Notes: generated by a model from the letters alone, not told the origin. Counted from the first letter of the stretch, positions 1 through 11,119 are shown. The stretch is 64,000 nt of DNA from Onthophagus taurus (GCF_036711975.1 NC_091972.1:26975001-27039000); one strand, 5' to 3'. Made by a program: numbers and translations.

Positions 1-25
1 ATTTTATTAGAATAACCATTGAATA

Positions 26-163
26 ATGTTTGCTAGGGTAACATTTTTTCCAACATTGGTATACAATGTTTGCATGGAGAAGATTACTTCCAGGAGATGG
101 TATGATCGGATTGATGAAAATGTTATTTTGGGGGCTCTACCATTCCCTAGTCAAACAGCAAAA
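26..163 (+). CDS. PTPMT1: PTPMT1 exon 1
   Basis: 46 codons from the ATG, ending in ...PFPSQTAK directly before a gtaagat donor at 164. It encodes the N-terminal hydrophobic targeting segment and the conserved [15 protein letters not shown] block. Confidence 0.9.
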
Positions 164-3100
164 GTAAGATCTTCTATTAGGTACCTACTTCATTTTAGAT
201 AAACATGATGTAAATAACTGTTCATTGCATTGTTACATTTTAAAGTAATCTTCTTAAAGCTTGTAGATGAAGAAAATGTAAGAGGTGTGGTATCGATGAA
301 TGAAAATTATGAATTATGGCTGTCTAATAATAAAGAGGTAAGAAGAGTTTAATTTTTAAATTAATCTATATTGTGGATGAGAGGCCATCAGGCTCAGTGA
401 GAGGCTTAATGAGAGTCCCTTTTGGGTTTTTGATGCATTAAGAAAAGAAATTTATTATAAATGAAATAAAATACACAAATAATTTTAAAGTTTTAGTAAA
501 TAAACAAAGGCATACATTTGTAACTAACAATTTGTAAAAAAGGGATTTGAAAGTTTTTGGAAGTAAGAGAAGGGTGTAGTGTGCTACTGGCTGCCTACCT
601 ATACTCTCAAATTTCAAAAAAGTATTTCCTATTATATTATACAAAGTTTATTAAATAAATGTTACATGCAAGTTTGATATAGTAAAAAGGACCAAGTTAT
701 TATACAGCACCTAAAGTAAATGTAATTTGAATAACGCAGCTATTATAGGTGTTATATTATTATATGTTACGAAAAGTTAATCACTATTTTGTTTATAAAT
801 GGTGAAGGGCTTGAAAAAAGGTTTGAAATATTTTTAAGAGGTGTCGCTTTTGGCAAAATCTTTGAAAGTGTCAATAATTATTAGCCATCTTTTAACAAGC
901 TGAAGCTGTTTTATAGTACTACTCTCAATTATTTCCAGAGAACAAATAAGGAAATAATTCGGCAAACGATAAAAAAATTAAAGCGGAATGCAACACGAAT
1001 TTATTTTAAGTTGAGATGCGGGGAGAGGAGAGTTCCGGCTAATCGGAACAGATGGTGCATCCCAGACAGTACGTTGCGCCTTTATCTTACCTACATAAAG
1101 AAATAAGGCGCGACGTCCTGTCTAGGACGCACCATCTGTTCCGATTGAACGGAACCCCCGTCACCCCGCAAAGCTTATTTCTGTTTCTCTTTAATATGTA
1201 ATTCCATTAAATCGCACTTAAAAAATTAGGGAGCTCTAATTTTGAAAAACTGATAACGAAATCCGATAATCGACATTATTTGACATATTTTGGTCAAATC
1301 CGCGAGAAAATGTAAAGTTGACAAAGTTGCCGGTACCGTAAAAAATCGGGTACTTTTTTCATTTAACTCGCGATAAAAAGAAAACTGTGGATCCGAAAAT
1401 TTTCAAATTAATATATGTTACGTAGAAATGTTCAGTGACTATAACAAACTTTGTCGCAATTTTTTTTATCGAGCGGTTGCGAAGATATCGATCTCTAAAG
1501 TGAGGGGCCTTGACTTTTTGCACGGATAGTAGTCTTTAACAATATGTAGTATTATACAGGATGTCTCAGCGAGACCGGTCATTAGACGTTTCTGGAGTTT
1601 TGGCTAAAATAAAAATTTGAGAATTCAGATTTAAGTATCAATTTCATGCTAATCATGCAATTGTCATGCTTAAGCAACATGATGGAGTGTGTTTTGGTGC
1701 CGAGAACGGCTGTCTAGATCGTTGGTCACTTTACTATGGCACGTTAACTTTTCAAAATTTGGAAGTACCATAACTTCAACTTTTTAAATGGCACCCCCAT
1801 ATTTTATTACTTAGTCGTCTTCGACGTCTCATTTTACATCTTTTATATTCCATATGTCCTATACCTCAAATTAATATTCATACTCTTACAGGACTATTTA
1901 TACCAATCCATCGTCTTGGATACCCGCGGTCCAGTCACTATCTGTACGTTATGTGGAGCTGCATCATCTCATTGAAATCACGTCGGTCTTTTTAATGAGA
2001 CCTATATCGATTGTTTTCTATGTTTCTAAGTGACTTTTTTTGTCGTTTCATTAAAAAAATGCTAGTCGGAGGCGACCGATCGAAAACGGCCATGCTTGTT
2101 TAAAGCTGTGCTGGAAAATGATGTTAACCAAACAGAAATTTGTTATCTATCTTATGTCCGTACTAACCTCATTTTTCTTTCTGCAAAAAGGCTTAGAAGA
2201 CCTTCTCCCACTAATAATATCCCTATATACAGTGCGCGGCAAAATTATGGAACATATTCAATAAATTGATAACAAATATTTTTTTGCAAAAATGCCGAAA
2301 CGGGTCAATTTTGGTTAATCATAACACACATTATGACACCATATTCACTTCCTGACAATCATTTTTTTATGAGTTATGACATCATCGACATTTTTTTTAA
2401 ATGGCACCATATCCATTTGTTCACAAAATCTGAAAGTATATATTTCTCTGCGACTAACGATGTAAATATCGATATGTAACCCATAAGGAAAATTTTGAGA
2501 AAATTAGCTTTAAAGGTACAAATTTTATTTTTTTTTCTGAACGTAAAAATAGCATTACCCATGGGTAACCATGGAAACGCTTTGTTTGGTTTTAATAATG
2601 TCTATTCAAAAACGTCAAAATTAGTTTTGTGAGTGTTTAATTGAATTGAAACAATTTTTATAGCGATTAATTCCTGTATTTTTGCATTGTTTTCTGTGTT
2701 GTAATTGTTTGTTTGTATTTTTTTTCTGTTTTATATTGTTTAGTTTTGTATTAGTTATTTTGCGTTACATTCTGATTGAGATTGTTATTTGTTGTTATTT
2801 TTTGCCGTGTTCTGTGTTCATTAGTCCAGTTTTGTTTCAATATTTGTTACTGTTTTGTTTTTATTTTTGAGCATTTGTTGTTACGTATTTATTTTAAAAT
2901 AATTATGACTCATTTAAGTGAAACCCAACGCATAGAAATTTTAATTCTTATTGGATGTGGAGATAAAACCCGAACACAACAAGAGGTATGCAATTTGTTT
3001 AATGCAAAGTACCCTGACAGAGTTATTAGTAGATCAACAGTTAGCAAAATTGACAAGAAATTTAGAGAAACTGGACATGTTAAGCACATTGCACATGCTG

Positions 3101-6100
3101 GACGTCCTAAAATCAACGAAAATGTGAAACATAATATTTTGTTAGCTGTTGAAGATGATCCCCATAGTAATTCGAGACAAATTGCAGCGGATCATCAAGT
3201 TTCTCAGCGATCTGTACTACGTGTGCTACGAGCAGAGAGGTACCATCCCTACAAAGTGCAGTTAGTGCAAGAACTCAATGAAGATGACACAGATCGCCGC
3301 ATGGAATTCTGTGAAATTATGCAGAATCGATGTGACCGTAATCCACTTTTTATTTACAACGTTTTATTTTCGGATGAAGCTACATTTTGCCTGAATGGCA
3401 CAGTAAACCGACAAAATTGCAGATACTGGAGTAACGAAAATCCTCATTGGATAAGCGAGGTACATACCCAATACTCTCAAAAAGTGAATGTATGGGCAGG
3501 CATAATTCACAATAAAATCATTGGCCCTTTCTTCTTTGAACAAATTCTGACAGGTCAACGATATCTGGAGTTTTTGAGGAATGAACTGATGCCTGTACTT
3601 TTAGAAGCATTCCCAAATAATAATAACCCCAACCTACTGGACGACAATATTTGGTTTCAGCAGGATGGTGCACCTCCGCACTTTGCACATCCTGTTCACG
3701 AATTTTTGAATAATAGTTTCCCTGAGCGGTGGATTGGCAGACGCGGGCCGATAGAATGGCCCCCCAGATCTTACACCCCTTGATTTTTTTCTATGGGGTT
3801 ATCTAAAATCAAAAGTGTACGCTGAGAAACCACTCAATGTAGACGCATTAAAAAATTGTATTAGCGCTGAAATTCGTAATATTAGTCCGCAATTTATTTA
3901 TAATACTTTGAAAGAATGTATGAATAGGTTTGCTTATTGTCAAGAAGTGGGTGGAGGGCATTTCGAACAATTGATTAAATGATTAGAATCAGAATTTATT
4001 TCTTTTTTATAACATAATTCATATTCTACGGACATTAAATAACTTTAAATATTAAAACTTAAAACCTTGCACATTAAAACTTAAATTATTAGTGTTTTTT
4101 AATAGAGAATAAAGAATTAAAGAACCATGACAACGTACATGGTTACGCAAGGGTAATATATATTTTTGTTCGAAAAAAAATAAAATTTGTAAAATAACTA
4201 ATACAAAACTAAACAACATAAAACAGAAAAAAAAATACAAACAAACAATTACAACACAGAAAACAATCCAAAAATACACGAATTAATCGCTATAAAAATT
4301 GTTTCAATTCAATTAAACACTCACTAAACTAATTTTGACGTTTTTGAATAGACATTATTAAAACCAAACAAAGCGTTTCCATGGTTACCCATGTGTAAGG
4401 CTATTTTTACGTTCACAAAAAGAAATAAAATTTGTACCCTTAAAGCTAATTTTCTCCAAATTTTCCTTATATAACCCATATCGATATTTACATCGTTGGT
4501 CGCAGAAAAAAATATCCTTTCAGATTCTGTAAACAAATGCATATGGTGCCATTTAAAAAAAATGTCGATGACGTCATAACCCATAAAAAAATGATTATCA
4601 GGAAGTGAATATGGTGTCATAATGTGTGTTATGATTAACCAAAATTGACCCGTTTCGGCATTTTTGCAAAAAAAAATTTGTTATCAATTTATTGAATATG
4701 TTCCATAATTTTGCCGAGGACTGTATAGCTAGCTACAGCTTTAGCTATATACCCACTCTATGGAGGAAAGTAAAGGTGGTCTTCATACCTAAAGGTGGTA
4801 GGCGTTCAAACGCGGACCCTAAGGCGTACAGACCAATTAGCCTAACTTCATTTCTCCTCAAAAGGATGGAAAAGGTAATCGATCAATACCTAAGGAATGG
4901 AGTGCTTGTCACAAATCCACTCCACCCTAGCCAACATGCTTACCAGAAAGCAAAATCAACAATTACCGCTCTCCATGCTTTGACTAGCACCTTAGAGGAG
5001 GCAATTGCTACCAAAGAGATAGCCCTTTGTGCTTTCATAGATATAGAGGGTTTTTGAGTTTTTGAGAGCGTTTGATAACACCTCATATGAATCCATAGAG
5101 AAGGCTCTAAACGTAAAAGACATACATCCGTCGACAATCAAGTGGTGTACAGCCATGTTGAAAAGTCGGCAGATCACAGCCAGTCTGGGAGGCGAGTCGC
5201 TGACTATAAAGGCGCTAAGAGAATGTCCCCAAGGGGGAGTGCTATCACCTCTATTATGGTGCCTGGTAGTTGATGACTTGATGAACACCCTAACTAAAAA
5301 CGGATTTAAGATACAAGGGTATGCTGATGACCTGGTAATCACAATCCGAGGTAAATATGATTCAATCATAACTCAGCTAATGCAGAAAGCCCTACTACTC
5401 ACCAGTACTTGGTGCAGAAGCAATGGGCTCAGCATCAATCCCAATAAAATCGAAATAGTCCCTTTCACTCGGAGAAGGAAGCTACAAATAAAAGCACCCT
5501 CCATCGAAAGCAGAACTATTAACCTCAAAACAGAAACTAAATACCTAGGGGTAATACTTGACAGTAAACTAAACTGGAACTCACACTTAGATAAGGTAAG
5601 GAAAAGGGCCATCATGGCAAACCAGATCTGCCGCAGGCTCCTAGGAAGGAACTGGGGTCTCAAACCACGAATGGCTCATTGGGCCTACGTAGCAATAATC
5701 AAACCCATGGTCGCGTTTGGTAACCAAAAACAAAACATAAGACAGCTCAACAACAGCTGCCACAAATCCAGCGGTTAGCATGTCTTAACATAACGGGTGC
5801 AATGAGATCCTGTCCGACGGCTGCTTTGGAAGCCCTACTCGGTCTTACACCGCTCCACTTATATATACAAAAGGAGGCAGCCTTAAGTGCCTTATCACTG
5901 AAAACAGTTTCTTCACTCAAGTTGATGCAGGGTAACCTCAGAGGACACCTCGAGAACCTCAAGGACCCATGTCTAAATCACCTGATTGAAATTAAAACGG
6001 ACCTCATACCAACGGAATACAATTTCAACCAACCGTATAAGGTCATATTTAGTAGCAGGGATGATTGGGCGAAGGGAGGGCCTCAACTAAACAGAGGAGC

Positions 6101-9100
6101 CCTAGCCTGGTACACCGATGCTTCAAAGACAGTAAGATCTGGAGAAGGCATGGGCATCAGTGGACCAAATAGCCACATCAAATTGCCCCTCAGCTCGGAC
6201 TTAACAATTTTGCAAGCAGAAGTTCTTGCTATAAACTTCTGCACCGCTTTGAACTTTTTTACAGAAGGGACAAAAAGGTGCATCCATAAACATTTTCACA
6301 GACAGTCGGGCCGCCTTGAAGGCAATTCAGACCTACACGTGCGGCTCCGCACTGATCAGAGAGTGTACCAACAACCTGAGAGAACTCGCTAGGGGCAATG
6401 ATGTTAGCCTATGGTGGGTTCCAGGTCACAGCAACATTGAGGGCAATGAGAAGGCCGACAAGCTGGCCAAAGAGGCAGCAAACACGCCCTTCATTGGACC
6501 CCAACCTGGATGTGGACTACAAAAAAGCCACCTGAAACAAATAATCAACAACTGGGAGGCTTCAAAGATAGCCTTACGCTGGAAAGAACTTCCAGGTCAC
6601 AGACAAGCGAAGAGTATGATAACTCCGTCGCAAAACAAAACCAAAGAGGTTTTATGCCTCAGCAAAGGGGATCTAAGAACGCTCTACCTGACCGGCCATG
6701 TGCTCCTAAAATACCACCTCTTCCACATTGGACAAGCTGAGGATCAAAGTTGTCGACTATGCAACGACGAGTCAGAAACTGCTGAACATATACTGTGCAA
6801 TTGCGTCGCCAGAGGCCGTCTAAGGCACAACGTCTTCGGTAAAACTCCCCTGTTACCTACCGACATAAAGGTTCAAGACCTCAGGACAATACTAAGGTTC
6901 ATTAAGGACCTACATTTTCCCTAAACCTTTGGAGGGCTAAAGTTACAATAGATCTTATAGGTCGCGGTAACGAGAGGGGCCGCTCTCCTCAGCCCGGCAG
7001 CAATAATAATAATAATAACCTCATTTTTTCAAGTGACATTTTTTGATCAGTGTGAATACCATCTACAAGAAATATCATTTTGCACTCTGACAGAATATTG
7101 AAGATGACGAAGACTCAACCTTTGATGACGACAGCTTAACGTTCGTGTTCAATAAATTTGTCATACCTAGCCAACAATAAAATACTCTCTGCATACAACT
7201 ATTTTTGGAGTTTTTACTCCATAATAGTGTTTCAGGTCAGTTTCATTCGTGTAGTGTCCCACCAAGTATAACAGTAATATGATAAGTCTGACAAACTACC
7301 AAGAGCCATTATGTTAAAGTTTCTTTCTTGAATTTGCACCTTTCCAGAAAATTCCAAAGCAGGAATTCGAAAGAATTCCACAGAGCTTCAGATGATGTGG
7401 TGTAATTTCATTTTTTGACGCGGCAGTGAAGTTGGAACCTTTGGGCCAAGTGAAAGACAACAAAGCAATAATGGTATCCAGACCTTTAAGTTTATTGGTA
7501 CTTTGTACAGATTCCTAATATCTTTCCATTTTTTGATTATCTTCTCAGATTCTGTATCTTCTGCTTTGTTGTCAATCTAAAAATATAGTAGGAATTAAGG
7601 GAAAAAAATCTTACAATTAGATATATCTAGTGATTGTATTATCTAGTAATTTAGTGAGTAAACGTTTTTATAGTAATACCGGTATTAATACCGGTATCCC
7701 GGTTTTAATAATTTTGAATACCGAATACCGGTATTGAGATGCAATGATTTATGCGAGTTGTCATTTATTATTTGCAAGACCATTGCAGTTTTCATCATCT
7801 CGAACATCATCTCGTATATCTCTCTGTCGTTTCTGTTTCTTAAATGTTTTAAAATTGGTAAGGTTTGTGGATAAATTTATGAACGTTTTCGGTCTGAAAT
7901 TAGTCTACTGGGATATCGCAGTCTGTGTAATCGTACTGCTTCCGAAGAATTTTAGCGACATTCACCATAAATTAAAATCATATTTAACTTATCTTCTGAA
8001 TAGTCTCAGTGTTAATACTAAATATCTTCGAAACTACTAAGTTTTTCAAATCAACGTTGATAACGAAAGTGCACAGTTTTCGATGTTTTATCACTTACAC
8101 CTAATAGGAACTTTATGTTGAAGGGAAAGTTTCTTTTGACGCAGCGCCATCTTTATTTTTGTACAATAAAAAATAACAATATTTAAGAACTGATGTCATT
8201 TACATTTTGATCTAAAATATTTTCAAGATGGCCGCCACTTCCGCTCTACCGAAAGTAGACCATAACTTCGTTATTTTAAATGGAAAGCTACAGTTTTTAT
8301 TACACTTATTAATTGTGCATAAAAAAATATGTTGACTATTAAATTGAGCCAGGGAAACTACCAAATGAAGTTTTATCTTTTAGGACAATCTCGCTGCTTC
8401 TCTGTTATTGGCGAAAAAAATTTAGTTCCAGTTTAACTCAACTATTGATCAGAATCACAGATATATGTGAAAAATCGCTGGAAGAAAGAAAGTTTCTAGA
8501 TGTAGATCAGGCTTTTGATAGAGCTTTTTTGATTAGACTCCATTATAAATCATGCAAGGTCTTACCTGGCTAGTTTTGCAATTGCTGAAGTATATTGTTG
8601 ATGCCATAATCGAGCATTACCTCTAAAATTGCGGCAAAGCCAATATTTAGCAAAGTAGAAATTACTTCGAAAATTAGTGATTAGTTTATCATTATAAAAT
8701 TAGTTTATATCCTCTATCTTTATTTACTGTTCTTAATAATACATTATTGACTAATGTTTCGTTGTTTTTAGAAATGGAAAGCAGCTGGTGTAGAATTTCT
8801 TCAGTTAGCTACAGTTGACATGTTTGAAGTTCCGTGCCAAACTAAATTGTTAGAAGGAGTTAATTTCATAAATAGAATATCAAAAGCAAGCACAACTCTT
8901 GATAACGTTGGAAATTTAAATCAAGAAAAACCATTTACTGTGTATGTTCATTGTAAAGCTGGGAGAACCAGGAGTGCCACACTTGTCGGATGCTACTTAA
9001 TGGTGGTAAGCAAAGATTGCATATATTGCTAACAGTTCCACTTAGATAAAATTTATGTTATTGAATTTAATGTTTCAGAAAAATGGACTGTCTCCAAGTG

Positions 9101-9207
9101 AAGCTGTAGATTATATGAAACACAAACGACCTCATATTTTGCTACACACAGCTCAGTGGGACGCCTTAAATACATTTTATAATGCGAATGTTCGGTGTAA
9201 ACAATAG
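26..9207 (+). CDS. PTPMT1: PTPMT1-like mitochondrial protein-tyrosine phosphatase gene (4 exons)
   Basis: Complete gene in exons 26-163, 260-337, 8772-9005 and 9079-9207, all phase 0 with GT/AG borders; 192 codons, close to the roughly 200 aa of animal PTPMT1. The family dephosphorylates phosphatidylglycerophosphate to phosphatidylglycerol in the mitochondrial inner membrane, a step of cardiolipin synthesis. Visible signatures: an N-terminal hydrophobic stretch ([13 protein letters not shown]) like the mammalian targeting segment, WYDRI and [18 protein letters not shown], then the dual-specificity phosphatase loop HCKAGRTRS with the catalytic Cys at about residue 133 and Arg at 139. The ATG at 26 was chosen because the following residues match the family N-terminus. 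Only 25 bases of upstream sequence are present, so no promoter can be described. Intron 2 is 8434 bp and full of transposons; the others are about 100 bp or less. Confidence 0.93.
260..337 (+). CDS. PTPMT1: PTPMT1 exon 2
   Basis: 26 codons starting [18 protein letters not shown], ending NNKE before gtaag at 338. The preceding intron is only 96 bp (164-259) and ends in ag. The DENVRGV motif is typical of the family. Confidence 0.9.
338..1033. other. Start of PTPMT1 intron 2, no recognisable feature
   Basis: AT-rich sequence with stop codons in all frames. The short open frames here have no recognisable domain and read through A/T runs. I see no gene or mobile-element end in this stretch. Confidence 0.6.
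1034..1150. repeat. GC-richer hairpin (inverted repeat) repeat
   Basis: Two near-complementary arms of about 45 bases (about 1038-1086 and 1103-1149) share the blocks AATCGGAACAGATGGTGC and GCACCATCTGTTCCGATT, separated by about 16 bases. The block is more GC-rich than the surrounding intron. This is typical of a small fold-back MITE; no transposase is present and no target duplication was identified. Confidence 0.7.
1151..1555. other. Intronic AT-rich sequence, unclassified
   Basis: No open frame or repeat end recognised. It separates the hairpin repeat from the dispersed repeat that begins with the CTCAGCGAGACCGGTCATTA block. Confidence 0.5.
1556..1890 (+). repeat. Dispersed repeat family A, copy 1
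   Basis: Begins ACAGGATGTCTCAGCGAGAC. The same opening block recurs at 10418 and 11294. A downstream block (CTTAAGCAACATGATGGAGT, about 1671) recurs at 10787 and 13429, followed by the same sequence through about 1890. Non-coding; the family assignment is unknown. The coding-looking fragments in these copies are not conserved between copies. Confidence 0.75.
2166..2229 (+). pseudogene. 5' piece of the non-LTR retrotransposon interrupted by the mariner
   Basis: Translates as [20 protein letters not shown]. This resembles the block just before the reverse transcriptase core of R1/I/LOA-type elements, which resumes at 4724 as [20 protein letters not shown] after the mariner element. The two parts are one frame apart, so there is also a small indel. 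Reading this as one element is inference from motif order and from the mariner's TA duplication at the junction. Confidence 0.5.
2230..2766 (+). repeat. Left terminal inverted repeat of the mariner-like element
   Basis: Reverse-complements to 4188-4723 with scattered differences, from CAGTGCGCGG through the TTTTTCTGTTTTATATTGTT block. The sequence between the repeats begins just before the transposase start. Confidence 0.85.
2905..3982 (+). pseudogene. Mariner-like transposase (DUF4817-type HTH, DDE_3), frameshifted
   Basis: Starts at the ATG at 2905, where [14 protein letters not shown] opens a helix-turn-helix block like other insect transposases of this group. The frame runs to 3783 and then continues in another frame to 3982. 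Catalytic motifs are LFSDEATF (first Asp), [13 protein letters not shown] (second Asp), and after the frame change [12 protein letters not shown] (third Asp). The C-terminus [14 protein letters not shown] matches family ends. The break is at about 3762-3770, where a repeated CCAGATCT-like stretch seems to have lost a few bases. The repaired spacing would be roughly 37 residues between the second and third Asp, an estimate only. Otherwise free of stops, so fairly young. Confidence 0.88.
4188..4723 (-). repeat. Right terminal inverted repeat of the mariner-like element
   Basis: Near-complement of 2230-2766. The outermost bases differ slightly (CAGTCCTCGGC against CAGTGCGCGGC), and scattered substitutions suggest the copy is not very recent. 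Confidence 0.85.
4724..6924 (+). pseudogene. Non-LTR retrotransposon RT + RNase H (R1/I/LOA group), broken
   Basis: Reverse transcriptase blocks in order: FIPKGGRR and YRPISLTSF (about 4780-4855), [28 protein letters not shown] (about 5224), and the catalytic GYADDLVI (about 5320). An RNase H domain follows: AWYTDASKT (6105), [20 protein letters not shown] (about 6296) and [17 protein letters not shown] (about 6418). A C-terminal Cys/His segment, [18 protein letters not shown], closes it. Frame changes lie near 5057, 5780 and 6300 and stops are present, so it is dead. It appears 5'-truncated, with its upstream piece at 2166-2229. Its closest relative in the window is the minus-strand element at 55627-58616. 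Confidence 0.9.
7002..7018 (+). repeat. (AAT)n 3' tail of the non-LTR element
   Basis: About six AAT units directly after the 3' untranslated end (CGCTCTCCTCAGCCCGGCAG), as expected at the 3' end of a target-primed retrotransposon. Confidence 0.8.
7676..7740. repeat. Cluster of ACCGGTATT motifs
   Basis: Within 65 bases the motif ATACCGGTAT or a partial form occurs about five times, partly palindromic. Similar clusters are seen at the ends of some hAT elements, but no second end was found. Confidence 0.45.
8190..8330 (+). repeat. Dispersed repeat family B, copy 1
   Basis: Contains CACTTCCGCTCTACCGAAAG and AACTTCGTTATTTTAAATGG. The reverse-complement copy is at about 18300-18420 (ACTTCCGCTAGACCGGAAGT). 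No coding content. Confidence 0.6.
8772..9005 (+). CDS. PTPMT1: PTPMT1 exon 3 (catalytic exon)
   Basis: 78 codons from [12 protein letters not shown] to CYLMV, preceded by a pyrimidine-rich tttttag acceptor and followed by gtaagc. It carries the CX5R phosphatase loop ([17 protein letters not shown]) and the STVDM-like block (ATVDMFEVP) found in PTPMT1 before the catalytic site. Confidence 0.92.
9079..9207 (+). CDS. PTPMT1: PTPMT1 exon 4 (C-terminus)
   Basis: 42 codons plus TAG, after a tgtttcag acceptor. [20 protein letters not shown] corresponds to the helical C-terminal block of the family, and the protein ends soon after [10 protein letters not shown]. Confidence 0.9.
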   Translation, partial: KNGLSPSEAVDYMKHKRPHILLHTAQWDALNTFYNANVRCKQ

Positions 9208-9734
9208 GTTTTAATTACAATTGATTCATTAAAGAGATAGTTTACTTTGGTTAATTTGCACCCACATTTTCTCTTCAATACATAATTTTACATTCATATG
9301 TTTTATTATTTATCACTAATCTTATTTTGTTGTAAAATTTTCAAAATGTTATTAAATAGTAATAGTATTACATTTTCCCATAAATTAACAATATCCTATA
9401 TAATTTGAAAGCAAACTTTTCATATTAGTTGCACTACCTCATCACCTAGTCTTTTATGTACTTCCATGGATGCTGCTGGACTTTTTACAGCTGAAATATT
9501 TATTTCCATAAGGTTTTGCTACTGTGATGGTTGGACAATTCTTTTACCAAAAGAATTTTGAATTTGCCCTCTAACAACCTGATTAAATCGGTGTCCAATT
9601 TCCAAATTAATGTCATGATTTTTATGAATACACAAAAAAAAAAACACAAAAATATTACTCATCGCATTAACGACCTTAGTGAAGGTCGTTTATACAAAAA
9701 ACAAAGGAAACAACAAATTTACTCACCTGATATA
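9208..9734. other. PTPMT1 3' flank, no feature recognised
   Basis: AT-rich sequence presumed to hold the 3' untranslated region. No canonical AATAAA was found near the stop codon. The open frame at 9531-9812 overlaps the next repeat and has no recognisable domain. Confidence 0.5.
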
Positions 9735-9973
9735 TCGTATTCGTTCGAATCTAAGACGCACTCCATTTTTTTGAATGATTATATCGAAGAAAAAAAATTC
9801 GTATTAAAATAAAGATGGCAAATAAATTACTTTATTACATAATAATGATACAAACATTTTGTATATTCAAAATTCGTTCGAATCTAAGACGCGCCCAATT
9901 GTAAGACGCACCCCATTTCCATAAACGATTATATAGCAAAAATAGTGCGTCTTAGATTCGAACGAATACGGTA
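9735..9973. repeat. Inverted-repeat MITE with TTCGAATCTAAGACGC motif
   Basis: CGTATTCGTTCGAATCTAAG begins at about 9737 and its reverse complement, GTCTTAGATTCGAACGAATACG, ends at about 9970. A third, direct copy of the TTCGTTCGAATCTAAGACGC block starts at about 9873, with a further TAAGACGCACCCC unit beside it. Compact, non-coding, arms about 45 bases. Confidence 0.7.
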
Positions 9974-10417
9974 CTACTGAACCAAAATTTGACATATCCT
10001 TGATCGAATTTCATTCAACAAGTTACTTCTTATTTTATTGTTATCGATCTATTTTTTTATTAATTGAATTATGATGAATAAAAGCTTTAAATCTCGAAGA
10101 GAATTATATGTTATGGTTTAAGGTACTTTTGTCTAATTTGTCTACGTCGACGGGTTTCAAGTCATTTGTTACACATTATTGCGACAATTTTGTTTATAAT
10201 TTTCTTTCTGTTAAATAAAAATGTATATTATATAGATGATCTTATTTCAATTTGTTAATCAAATATAACTTTCCTTGCAGTAACTCGTGTATTAAATTGT
10301 ATAATAATAGTTTTAACCGGGCCAGAATTTAAAGTCCTGCAATATAAATATAATTTTATAACCTATACATAATTATCTTATATTGGTTGAAGTGTGTTTT
10401 TATGACAATTATATACA
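9974..10417. other. Intergenic AT-rich sequence, unclassified
   Basis: No gene or repeat end recognised between the MITE and dispersed repeat A copy 2. Confidence 0.5.
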
Positions 10418-10985
10418 GGTGTCTCAGCGAGACCGGTCATTAACATCTCTGGGGTTCTGGCCAAAATAAAAATGTGAGAATTCAGATTTAAGTATTATCA
10501 ATTGCGTTCTCTTCGACTAAAATATTTTCAGATTTCTAACTCTTCCGGTTATACCGGAAGTCGCCTACTTTATTTATTTAAATGGAACATCCTGTATAGT
10601 TTTACAACTTTGAATCTGTCTGTTTTCAAGGTTTATAAATAACTTTACTTTTTGCAATTTGATTCGGTTGTTCTCGAATTATTCGAATTTTGCTAGAAAA
10701 ATCTACTCCAGCAGACATTTGTTCAAAAAATCAGAGAACACTCGATTTTTGAGATATCATTTTAGTATTCAGATCATACTTAAGCAACATGATGGAGTGG
10801 CTGTGTAGATCGTTTGGTCACTTTACTATTTCACGTTAATTTTTTGAAATTTTGAAGTACCATAACTTTATTTTCTTAAACGGCATCTCCCATATTTTAT
10901 TACTTACAATTAGTCGTCTTCGGCGTCTCATTTTACATCTTTTATACTCCATATGTCTTATAACTAATATTAATAGTTTGGCAAA
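10418..10985 (+). repeat. Dispersed repeat family A, copy 2
   Basis: Opens with ACAGGTGTCTCAGCGAGACC and contains CTTCCGGTTATACCGGAAGT, a short palindrome also found in copy 3. It ends with the CTTAAGCAACATGATGGAGT block and about 190 bases shared with copy 1. This is the most complete copy and may define the family. Confidence 0.75.
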
Positions 10986-11119
10986 TAATTAGGGTTTTTT
11001 TGAAAAGTGCACACATATATCGATATTAATCTAGTGTGCCATGGAAAACAAATGTTTAATGACTTATTGAAAAACGTCAAAGTCTGATTTACGTTGTTTG
11101 ATGCTTGTGAGTCTAAAAC

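Larger units (their letters stand above)
2230..4723 (+). mobile_element. Tc1/mariner-superfamily transposon with ~0.5 kb terminal inverted repeats
   Basis: Ends CAGTGCGCGGCAAAATTATGG on the left and its near-complement on the right, with TA dinucleotides at 2228-2229 and 4724-4725. The inverted repeats extend to about 2766 and inward from about 4188, so each is over 500 bp, far longer than in classical mariners. A single transposase gene lies between them. The element is inserted in a non-LTR retrotransposon inside PTPMT1 intron 2. A remnant of the same terminal sequence occurs near 62000. Confidence 0.92.
7019..8771. other. Rest of PTPMT1 intron 2, with repeat fragments
   Basis: No gene recognised. 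It contains an array of ATACCGGTAT-type motifs (7676-7740) and a dispersed repeat (about 8190-8330) whose reverse complement occurs near 18300-18420. The open frame at 7744-8040 has no recognisable domain. Confidence 0.55.

Noticed and set aside
438..644. Minus-strand open frame of 68 codons in PTPMT1 intron 2
   Set aside because: F/L/K-rich translation of A/T runs with no domain or splice context.
9531..9812. 93-codon plus-strand frame downstream of PTPMT1
   Set aside because: Overlaps the MITE and has no domain; considered as an extra PTPMT1 exon but the gene already ends at 9207.
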